Shown one piece after another: positions 1 through 6,900 of a stretch of 8,053 bases of DNA. The number at the start of each line of letters is the position of its first letter. Position 1 is the first letter of the stretch. Below the pieces are notes generated by a model that searched no databases, was not told the origin of the DNA, and saw only the letters and a program-made list of their open reading frames with translations. A program made the position numbers and the translations under genes. The stretch spans positions 1-8,053 of the forward strand of contig JBDRKQ010000171.1 in assembly GCA_043813895.1 (NCBI GenBank). The letters are read 5' to 3'. The stretch comes from CAZTAR01 sp043813895. GTDB lineage: Bacteria; Planctomycetota; Phycisphaerae; UBA1845; UTPLA1.

Positions 1-114
1 TGGATCGTCGACGGGCACGTGCTCATGGAGGGCGCCCCCGAAGAAGTAACCCAGGCCTACGCCGACCATGCAGCCCTCAACGGCAATGATCGCCCACCCA
101 AACCAAAAGCCTGA
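1..114 (+). CDS. C-terminal tail of an upstream gene, possibly an ABC-transporter ATPase
   Basis: Frame 1 is open from the window edge to a TGA at 112-114, giving 37 residues that begin WIVDGHVLMEGAPEEV and end in a Pro/Lys-rich tail (RPPKPKA). The pattern of a hydrophobic strand, DG, a short stretch, G-x-PEEV and then a Tyr resembles the end of ABC nucleotide-binding domains. It is closest to those of polysaccharide/O-antigen exporters, which often read W-L-D-x-G followed by G-x-P-x-EV-xx-xY. No Walker or signature motif is in view, so the assignment is by remembered resemblance only. That this is a real coding end is supported by the sensible composition and the hairpin just after the stop. 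It is separated from the cus operon by about 350 bp and is probably a different transcription unit. Confidence 0.5.
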   Translation, partial: WIVDGHVLMEGAPEEVTQAYADHAALNGNDRPPKPKA

Positions 115-116
115 TC

Positions 117-148
117 CGCCCCCGTCCGTGATCGCAAGGCCGGGGGCG
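117..148 (+). terminator. candidate hairpin terminator after the upstream gene
   Basis: CGCCCCCG (117-124) and CGGGGGCG (141-148) form a perfect 8-bp GC stem around a 16-nt loop, starting 2 nt after the upstream stop codon. The position suits a terminator. No T-run follows (the next bases are TTGCCGCC), so it is not a canonical intrinsic terminator and could be only an mRNA 3'-end stabiliser. Confidence 0.35.
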
Positions 149-330
149 TTGCCGCCACGGAACGCCACTCCACGCCCGTGCCGTCCTATCGAGAAACACA
201 GTCAGCACGCGCGTTCCGTCCCGGCCAAGTGTCGCGGACTTCACAACTCCAAATCTCGCGATGGGTTCGCGCCGGCGCGGGACGTCCAATCCCTTGCCTG
301 TCTCCGTATCTCCATCCGCCCGCGCGCCGC

Positions 331-365
331 GTTACGGGATCGTTACGGGACATCCGTAACGATCC
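331..365. promoter_or_regulatory. putative operator: tandem GTTACGGGA repeat plus a perfect 12-bp inverted repeat
   Basis: GTTACGGGA occurs twice in an 11-nt tandem (331-339 and 342-350). The second copy is the core of an inverted repeat: GGATCGTTACGG (337-348) pairs perfectly with CCGTAACGATCC (354-365) across a 5-nt spacer. There are thus three copies of the GTTACGG half-site, two direct and one inverted, about 95-130 nt before the cusC-like start. Such an arrangement usually marks binding of a dimeric regulator, here possibly metal-responsive. It does not match the CueR, CusR or CopY boxes I know, so the regulator is unknown. A transcribed hairpin is an alternative reading. Confidence 0.55.
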
Positions 366-375
366 AGCTTATGCT
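347..375 (+). promoter_or_regulatory. candidate sigma-70-type promoter of the cus operon
   Basis: GGGACA (347-352) and TATGCT (370-375) are separated by 17 nt, each matching 4 of 6 consensus positions of TTGACA and TATAAT. The -35 lies inside the palindrome at 337-365, so a bound protein would cover it. Transcription would begin near 382 and leave a leader of about 80 nt. The match is modest and the host's sigma-factor preference is unknown. Confidence 0.35.
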
Positions 376-448
376 GTGTTCGTACCAGTTCTCAGCCCAC
401 GTTGAAGAATGGCACAGCTTCGCGGGGCCGAACGCGGCGTCGGACCGC

Positions 449-457
449 GGAGGAAGG
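449..457 (+). promoter_or_regulatory. ribosome binding site deciding the cusC start
   Basis: GGAGGAAGG ends 3 nt before the ATG at 461. Its GGAGG core is 7 nt from the start, which is ideal spacing. It favours this ATG over the earlier in-frame ATG at 68, which would add 131 residues in front of a clear export signal. Confidence 0.75.
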
Positions 458-460
458 ATC

Positions 461-1954
461 ATGCACCCAAGATCCGGCACGGGCACGTGCAAGCCATGGG
501 CTCTGGTCGCGGTGATCAGCATCGGGGCGTCTATTGCGATCTCTGCGGGCTGCGGCACGTACGGGCGCTCGCGACATGACGTCGATCGCGCAGTCCATGA
601 CTGGCACCGCCGGCGCGCAACACTGGCGGCAAAACACACGGGCGATTCGCCGCCGGAGAACGTTGAGGACGACGCGCCGGCGGACGCCCCGGTCCGCCCG
701 CTCGATATCTACATTCGGGAGGCGATGGCGCGTAATCCGGGCATCCAGGCCGCCATAGCTGATGCTCGCGCGAAGCTCGAACGCATCCCCCAGGTCACGT
801 CTCTCCCGGACCCGCTGATTCGAACCATCATTCGGCCCGAGCCGATTCAGACGGCCGCGGGCGATGCGGTGTTCACACTCGGTGTAGGACAAACAATACC
901 CATGCCGGCGAGGCTGGATCGCAAGGGCCGCATCGCCGCCGCGGAAGCCCGAATGGCGATCGAGCAGTTGAACGCAACGCGACTGCGGGTCATCGCCGAC
1001 GTCGAGCGGGCGTACTACCGGCTTTACCTGGCGGATCGTTCACTGGAGCTGGCGATCGCGAATCGAAAGCTGTTGGAGGCCCTGGAACAGGTCGTCGAGT
1101 CGCAGTACCGAGTGGGCAAGGTCGAGCAGCAGGATGTCCTTCGCGTGCAAACGGAACTGTCGAGACTGTTCAACGACGAAAGCCGGTATGAACGGCAACA
1201 CGACTCCGCGGCGGCGGCGATGAATAATCTGCTCGACAGACCGGTGGCGAGCGCGGTGCCGGTTACGGAGCCGGCAATCCCCAAAGAGGTCCATGGCCGG
1301 GTTGAGGCGTTGATCGAGCTGGCCCGGGAGCACAACCCCGAGCTGGCGGCGCTGCTGCATCAGACGGATCGCGACCGGGAGAGCGTCAAGCTGGCCGACC
1401 TTGGCTACTGGCCTGATCTGACGGCAGGCTTCGAATGGACAAAGCAGAACGGGCGAGAGGCTTTCAAACCGCCACTCGCGCCGGAGAACGCGAACCGTGC
1501 GAGTGAACAGGGCGACGACAACTGGGCGTTGACGTTTCAGGTCAATCTGCCGATCTGGTCACAGCGCATTGAGGCCGCGAAGCGCGAGGCCCGGGCGAAT
1601 CTGGAGCGAACACTGCAAGCGCGGCGCGCGGCGTCGAACATGGTGGCCTTCAGGGTGTATGACGCCTGGGTGAGGGTGCAGACGCAGCAGGACACGATCC
1701 AACTGCTAGAATCGACCTTGATTCCACAGGCTCGACAGACATACGAGGTGTCGCTCAGTTCCTACCAAGTCGGCGGGACGGGTTTCATCACCGTGATAGA
1801 CAATTGGCGGAATGTGCTCAGTTTCGAGCTGATGCTTCACCGGGAAACCGCCGGCCTGGAGACGGCCTTCGCTGAACTGCAACGCGAGGTCGGCTTGCAG
1901 CTTGTCAGGGAGAAGGTCGCAGACTGCGGACAGGTTGAAGGAGTGCAACCGTGA
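461..1954 (+). CDS. cusC: CusC-like outer-membrane channel of a tripartite RND efflux pump (TolC/OEP family)
   Basis: This 497-residue protein should form the trimeric outer-membrane/periplasmic tunnel through which the pump expels metal. Residues 12-30 are a hydrophobic export signal ending in SAG-C31, a possible lipobox like that of E. coli CusC, although Ser at -3 is not ideal. Two outer-membrane efflux repeats follow, at about 81-265 and 281-485. Each begins with the family's 'A-x-x-x-NP' helix (MARNPGI at 89-95, AREHNPEL at 288-295). The LPDP and GQTIPMP motifs (115-118, 143-149) and long amphipathic helices are typical. Length fits the family (about 450-500). The start is chosen from the strong ribosome site at 449-457 and the signal peptide. 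The gene is first in the operon and its stop overlaps the cusB start in GTGA. Substrate is inferred from the neighbouring CusA; the channel itself is not specific. Confidence 0.88.
   Translation: MHPRSGTGTCKPWALVAVISIGASIAISAGCGTYGRSRHDVDRAVHDWHRRRATLAAKHTGDSPPENVEDDAPADAPVRPLDIYIREAMARNPGIQAAIADARAKLERIPQVTSLPDPLIRTIIRPEPIQTAAGDAVFTLGVGQTIPMPARLDRKGRIAAAEARMAIEQLNATRLRVIADVERAYYRLYLADRSLELAIANRKLLEALEQVVESQYRVGKVEQQDVLRVQTELSRLFNDESRYERQHDSAAAAMNNLLDRPVASAVPVTEPAIPKEVHGRVEALIELAREHNPELAALLHQTDRDRESVKLADLGYWPDLTAGFEWTKQNGREAFKPPLAPENANRASEQGDDNWALTFQVNLPIWSQRIEAAKREARANLERTLQARRAASNMVAFRVYDAWVRVQTQQDTIQLLESTLIPQARQTYEVSLSSYQVGGTGFITVIDNWRNVLSFELMLHRETAGLETAFAELQREVGLQLVREKVADCGQVEGVQP
1933..1950 (+). 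promoter_or_regulatory. ribosome binding site of cusB, in the loop of a small hairpin
   Basis: AAGGAG (1938-1943) sits 7 nt before the GTG at 1951. GGTTG (1933-1937) and CAACC (1946-1950) could pair as a 5-bp stem with the Shine-Dalgarno in its loop. The site fixes the GTG as the start; the nearby ATG at 1964 is out of frame. The start overlaps the cusC stop by 4 nt, which suggests translational coupling. Confidence 0.7.
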
Positions 1955-3969
1955 GTGACACTCATGTTCGACAGGATGTCGGCGATGTGAGGAATATCAT
2001 CATCAGGTGGATCATCCTGCTGCTGGCCGTTTCCGCGTTTGCTCTGTGGGCCACCTGCCGGATGAAATCGGCCGCGACCGATGTGGGGACGGCATCCGCA
2101 ACGGCATCCCCAACGGCCTCCGCGGATGCGCCCGCTGAGGCGGAGATCGAGTATTGGACGTGTACCATGCACCCCGATGTCCGCCAGGGCGGCGCCGGAG
2201 ATTGCCCTGTTTGCGGCATGGAACTCGTTCCAAAGTACCGGGGCAGCGACGAGTTGGGCGTCAAGCCAGCGGCACCGCCGCCGAAGGCGATGGGACACGG
2301 GCGAGACACCCGTGCCACAGGGAATGCAGGAAGTCAGAATGCTACGGACTCCAAGGTCTGGTACAAGTGTACCATGGCTGAGTGTAACGACAAGGGCGAC
2401 TCGAAGCCGGGAACCCGGTGCCCCGTCTGTGGCATGGTGCGTGAGAAGATCGTGCTGGAGGAAGCCTCCGAAGACCTGGGCGAGTTCGAGATCAGCCTGA
2501 GCGAACGTGCCCGACGGTTGGCCGAGGTCGAGACGGAGCCGATCGCCTATCGTTCGTTGTTCAAGCACATCCGCACGGTGGGCAAGGTCGCCTACGACGA
2601 GACGCGGCACAAGATGGTCAGCGCGTGGGTGAGCGGTCGCATCGACAAGCTGTTCGCCGACTACACAGGCATGGCCGTGAGCAAAGGCGACCATCTCGTG
2701 GAGATATACAGTCCCGATCTGGTCTCGGCGCAGGAGGAGTTGCTCAACGCGCTCCAGGGGCTCGACGCCATCAAGGGCAGCCCTCTGGAGTCGTCGCGCC
2801 GCGGTGCGGGGCAATTGGTCTCCTCCGCCCGGCGCAATCTCGAACTGTTGGGAATCACAGAAGAGCAGATAAACGAGTTAACCCGGACCGGCGAGGCGGC
2901 GACGCATTTGGTCGTGCATGCCTCGATCGGCGGCACGATCGTTCGCAAGGCGGCGATGGAGGGTATGTACGTCAAGACAGGCGACCTGCTCTACGAGATT
3001 GCCGACCTGTCTTATGTATGGCTGATCCAGGACCTGTACGAGGCCGACCTGCCGTGGGTCCGGCCGTTTCAGGAGGTTCGCGTTTCGGCGCAGTCGTTGC
3101 CCGGAGAGGTCTTCAGTGGGCAGATCGTGTTTGTTGATCCCGTGGTGGACCAGACGACTCGAACGGTGAAGGTTCGGGTCAACATCGCCAATCCCATGCG
3201 GCGGCTCAAGCCAGGCATGTTCGTCAATGCCGAGGTGAGGGCGGCTGTCGGCGCGGACGCGAGGGGTGTTTCGTCCGGCACACCGGGGGCCTATGCCTGC
3301 CCGATGCATCCGTGGGAGGCGGCGGACGAATTGGGCATTTGCCCGATCTGCGAGATGGACATGGTGCCGGTGGGGGACATTCCCGGCTACTCGGCGGCGG
3401 GCGAGTTCGTCAAGGTGCTCAGTGTGCCGCGTCAAGCAGTCCTGCAGACGGGCGATCGGGCGATCGTCCACGTTGAGATCAGCCCCGGAACGTACAGGGC
3501 TATTGACGTCAGTGTCGGCCCGCTGGCACAGGATGAGGCCGGCGGTGAGTTCTATCCCGTGCTCGGCGGTCTGACCGAGGGCCAGACCGTTGTCACCCGC
3601 GGCGGTTTCGCGATCGACAGCCAGATGCAGATCGCCGGTAAATCGAGCCTGTTCAATAAGTCGGTCACAACACATGACCAACACAAGCGGCACTCGGATG
3701 CGCCGCCGAATGGCTCAGAACAGCAGGAGATTCCCGATGTTGTGGCCGAATCGGCGGCCACCACGCAGACAATCTGCCCGGTCATGGGCAACAAAATCGT
3801 CAAGAGCGTCTTCACGGAATATAAGGGCGTGAAGATCTACTTCTGCTGCCCTCCCTGCATCAAGAAATTCACGGATGCTCCTGAACAGTACATCCCGAAG
3901 TTGCCACCGGCTGTGCAGGAAAGAATAAAAACGGCGCCCGGCCATCGGGAGGCCGACCACGATGATTAA
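1951..3969 (+). CDS. cusB: CusB-like RND periplasmic adaptor with three heavy-metal-binding domains and a C-terminal YHS domain
   Basis: This 672-residue membrane-fusion protein should link the CusA permease to the CusC channel in the periplasm. Residues 15-35 are a membrane segment, followed by an Ala/Thr/Ser/Pro linker. Metal module 1 (69-95) has C71, MHP with H74, and CPVCGM (C85, C88). Module 2 (137-163) has C140, C145 and CPVCGM (C157, C160). The adaptor core runs from about 178 to 430 and resumes at 485-565, with beta-barrel and lipoyl-type segments split around an alpha-hairpin rich in QEELLNAL-type heptads (255-310). Module 3 (448-474; C450, H453, C464, C467) is inserted before the membrane-proximal part. 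Residues 608-650 are a YHS domain (ICPVMG, then FCCPPCIKKF; C609, C632, C633, C636). E. coli CusB has about 400 residues and none of these modules; its Cu(I) ligands are N-terminal methionines. Start is GTG. Metal handover to CusA is inferred. Confidence 0.9.
   Translation: MSDTHVRQDVGDVRNIIIRWIILLLAVSAFALWATCRMKSAATDVGTASATASPTASADAPAEAEIEYWTCTMHPDVRQGGAGDCPVCGMELVPKYRGSDELGVKPAAPPPKAMGHGRDTRATGNAGSQNATDSKVWYKCTMAECNDKGDSKPGTRCPVCGMVREKIVLEEASEDLGEFEISLSERARRLAEVETEPIAYRSLFKHIRTVGKVAYDETRHKMVSAWVSGRIDKLFADYTGMAVSKGDHLVEIYSPDLVSAQEELLNALQGLDAIKGSPLESSRRGAGQLVSSARRNLELLGITEEQINELTRTGEAATHLVVHASIGGTIVRKAAMEGMYVKTGDLLYEIADLSYVWLIQDLYEADLPWVRPFQEVRVSAQSLPGEVFSGQIVFVDPVVDQTTRTVKVRVNIANPMRRLKPGMFVNAEVRAAVGADARGVSSGTPGAYACPMHPWEAADELGICPICEMDMVPVGDIPGYSAAGEFVKVLSVPRQAVLQTGDRAIVHVEISPGTYRAIDVSVGPLAQDEAGGEFYPVLGGLTEGQTVVTRGGFAIDSQMQIAGKSSLFNKSVTTHDQHKRHSDAPPNGSEQQEIPDVVAESAATTQTICPVMGNKIVKSVFTEYKGVKIYFCCPPCIKKFTDAPEQYIPKLPPAVQERIKTAPGHREADHDD
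2089..2124 (+). repeat. three 12-nt imperfect tandem repeats in the cusB linker
   Basis: ACGGCATCCGCA, ACGGCATCCCCA and ACGGCCTCCGCG follow one another directly. They encode TASA-TASP-TASA (residues 47-58) between the membrane segment and the first metal-binding module. The unit is a multiple of 3, so copy-number change would keep frame and alter only tether length. Confidence 0.75.
2291..2319. repeat. palindromic dispersed-type repeat inside cusB, encoding GHGRDTRAT
   Basis: CACGGG (2296-2301) and CCCGTG (2309-2314) form a perfect 6-bp stem with a 7-nt loop; outer bases at 2291, 2292 and 2294 also pair. In the cusB frame it reads MGHGRDTRATG (residues 114-124). The next forward frame reads TGETPVPQ and the reverse strand reads GTGVSPVS. 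These three peptides are ones I remember recurring across planctomycete and verrucomicrobial annotations, which suggests a mobile or dispersed palindromic element. It lies in the linker between metal modules 1 and 2. Only one copy is in the window, so its dispersed nature is from memory. Confidence 0.6.
3947..3952 (+). promoter_or_regulatory. ribosome binding site of cusA
   Basis: GGGAGG lies 9 nt before the ATG at 3962, inside the last codons of cusB. It supports the ATG that overlaps the cusB stop by 8 nt, an arrangement suited to translational coupling. Confidence 0.7.
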
Positions 3970-6900
3970 CGGCCTTGTCAAGGTCTTCCTGAGGAGCCCG
4001 TTTCTCGCTGTCGTGCTTGGCTGCGCGCTGGCGGCGGCGGGCTGGCAGGCGCTGAAGGAAAATCCTAAAGACGCCATCCCCGACATTGCCGAGAACCAGG
4101 CGATTGTCTTCACCGAGTGGATGGGCCGCAGTCCGAAGGACGTGGACGAGCAGGTCACGTACCCATTAACGGTAGCGTTACAGGGCGTGCCGGGCGTCAA
4201 GGAGATCCGGGCGACCAGCGGCTTCGGCTGGTCGATCATCTACGTTATTTTCCATGACGATATCGGGTTCTACTGGGCGCGGAGCCGGGTGCTGGAGCGG
4301 CTGAACGTGGTCGGGAGCAACCTGCCCGATGGCGTCACGCCCACGCTCGGCCCCGATGCGACTGCGTTGGGACAAGTCTACTGGTACACGGTTGAGAACG
4401 GCTGGTACTCCCCACAGCGCCCCGGCCTGCGCTTCAACGAAGACGGCATGCTGACCGAGGTATCGCGCAAGATGCTGCTCGATCAGGGCGAACCATCAAA
4501 TCAACTCGCACAAGAATCCAACAAGAAAACAGTCTCGGAAATGCCCAAGACAATAGCCCAGGGCGGAAGCCCTGGGTTACATGATCCCGGACGAGACAAC
4601 TTGGGGCTTCCGCACTTGGCTTTTGGCCAGTTCAAGTGTCCGGTGACGGGGGATGATCTGGTCTTCAGCCGGGTGCCGCTGGACCAACTCCGCAGCATCC
4701 AGGACTACGACGTCAAGCTCGCCCTGGAGAGTGTCGAAGGCGTGAGCGAGGTCGCCAGCATCGGTGGCTACGTTCGGCAATATCAAATAGACGTCGACCC
4801 CGATGCGCTGCGGGCCTTCAACATCTCGCTCGGCGCCATGGTCCGAGCGATCAAGGGGTCGAACGTCGACGTTGGGGCGAAGGTCGTCGAAGAAAACGGC
4901 ATGGAGATCCTGGTCCGCGGCGTGGGTTTCCTGGGAGGGGGCGACCGGGGCGAGGGAACCCGGGCCGACCGTGAAAGGGCTGCCATTGCCGACATCGAGA
5001 ACATCGTCGTCAAAGCCACCGACGGTACGCCGATCTACATCCGCCAACTCGCCACCGTCACGACGGGTCCCGACTTTCGGCGCGGCGCGTTGGACAAGAT
5101 GGGCGCCGAGGCGGTTGGCGGCTGCGTGGTCATGCGTTTTGGTGAGAACCCACTCGCGGTGATCGACGGGCTGAAGGAGAAGATCGCCAAGATCGAGGCC
5201 GGCCTGCCGCCGGGCGTGCGCATCAACGCGTTCTACGACCGGAGCGGCTTGGTCGGCGAAACGATGGCGACGCTGGGAACCGCATTGTGGCAGGAATTGG
5301 TGATCACCGTCGTGGTGGTGATTCTGTTCCTACTGCACTTTCGGAGCAGCCTGGTGATTGCGGTGACATTGCCGCTCGCGGTGCTGTTCGCATTCAGCTG
5401 CATGCAGGCGCTGAGTCTGCCTTCCAACATCATGAGCCTGGCAGGTATTGCCATCGCCATCGGGACGATGGTCGACATGGGCATCGTGATGACGGAGAAC
5501 ATCTACCAGTATCTAACCGACCACCGAGCGGAGTATGTGAAGATCGTCACCGATGATCGCGGTGGCGAGCGGGAAGTTGTTGATCACGCGGCCCGGTCAG
5601 GTTTGATCCAGACGGCTGCCTCCGAGGTCGGCAGTGCGATTCTGACGGCGGTGAGTACGACGGTCGTGTCGTTCCTGCCGGTATTCTACCTTGAAGGGCA
5701 GTCCGCGAAGCTGTTTACGCCCTTGGCGTGGACCAAGACGTTCTGTCTTGTCGGCGCGGTCATCATGGCTCTGGTCGTGGTTCCACCGCTGGCCTCAGTC
5801 ATGCTGCGCGATCGTCGCATCTCGCGTCTTTGGTCCGCGATGATCGGCGCCGCCGTGGGCGCCGTCGTCGCAGTCACCTGGGCTCTTGCCAGTTCGACCG
5901 GTGCGGTCCTCGAGGCGGCTGGTCAGTCGATTCGGCAGTACCTGCACTTGGCCGCACCGTTTGACGCGCTCCTGCTCGGTGTGGTGGTGTTCGTTATCTG
6001 CTGGGTTGTATTGCGTGAGCGGATCAGACCGGTCGAGGAGAATCCGCTCGCCCGGTTCATCCGCGCCGTGTATGAGCCGGCACTACGTTGGATTCTGCGA
6101 CGCCAACTCCTGTTTCTGGCCCTCCCACTGTTGCTGGTCATCTGGGGTTTGTCGATCTGGCTCGGCTGGGGTGCTGTTCTTAGGCCAATCGTGGTCCTGT
6201 TAGGCTGGTTCGGCCTGCGTTTGGATCAGTGGTCCATGGCTTGGTGGATATACCTGGGAGTCGGCTTGCTCGTCGGATTCTGGTTGTTGCCTCTCGTTGT
6301 GGACTCGATCCGATGTGCGCTGATGCATCGATGTTTGGGGACGCCGGATTCTCGCCGCTGGCGAGGTCGAGCACAACAGGTCGCTTGTCTGGCGTTCGCG
6401 CTCTTGTTTGCGTGGTGGCTGCACCACGTCAACCCGGCCGAGGCATACACCCGCGCGGCTTCGGTGGTGTTCGTGCAGCCGCCCATCGACGCAGAGACGC
6501 AACAGCCGATACCCCTGACCGAGTTCGCGCCGTTGGCGTCTTGGCTGGATGAGCAGACCGGCATCGGCCAGGAGTTCATGCCGCCGTTGGACGAAGGTGA
6601 CTTTCTGTACATGCCGAGTGTGCTGCCTGCGGGTTCGATCAACACGGTGATGGATGTCATGCGGAAGCAGGACGTGTTGTTCTCGCGGATTCCGGAGGTG
6701 GACGTGGTCGTCGGAAAGCTCGGTCGGATCGAGTCGGCCCTCGACCCGGCGCCGGTGGGCATGTTGGAGACGATCATCGGACTGAAGCCGCGCGCGGATT
6801 GGCCCCTCATTGACGACCCGGAGCATCCCGGTCGCCAGCGTCGGAGAACGATGAATGAGATCTGGGGTGAGATTCAAGACGCCGGTCGATTCCCCGGCGT

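Larger units (their letters stand above)
115..460. other. intergenic control region upstream of the efflux operon
   Basis: These 346 bases separate the upstream gene from the cusC-like start. A frame continuous with cusC runs through from an ATG at 68. Its translation here is Pro/Arg-rich and unlike any protein I know, and it overlaps the upstream gene, so I treat the region as non-coding. It contains the hairpin at 117-148, a 12-nt GC palindrome (CGCGCCGGCGCG, 268-279) and the repeat/palindrome block at 331-365. About 80 nt of presumed leader precede the ATG at 461. I see no gene on either strand that I would defend. Confidence 0.6.

Noticed and set aside
268..279. CGCGCCGGCGCG palindrome as an operator
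   Set aside because: A 12-nt palindrome of only G and C is likely by chance in DNA this GC-rich, and it is not near the best promoter candidate.
68..460. In-frame upstream extension of cusC from an ATG at 68
   Set aside because: It overlaps the upstream gene, has a Pro/Arg-rich composition, and would bury the signal peptide 131 residues inside the protein. The ATG at 461 has a strong ribosome site and an immediate export signal.
1837..2814. Reverse-strand open frame (about 325 codons) opposite the end of cusC and the start of cusB
   Set aside because: It is antisense to well-supported genes with a composition typical of shadow frames. Its GTGVSPVS stretch comes from the palindromic repeat.
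4631..4660. FKCPVTGDDL in CusA as a metal-binding or YHS-type module
   Set aside because: There is a single Cys and no partner CxxC or second Cys nearby, so a metal site cannot be supported.
4480..4690. Frameshift or pseudogene in cusA at the divergent segment
   Set aside because: Reading every codon shows the frame stays open and the conserved sequence resumes in the same frame, so this is an in-frame insertion.
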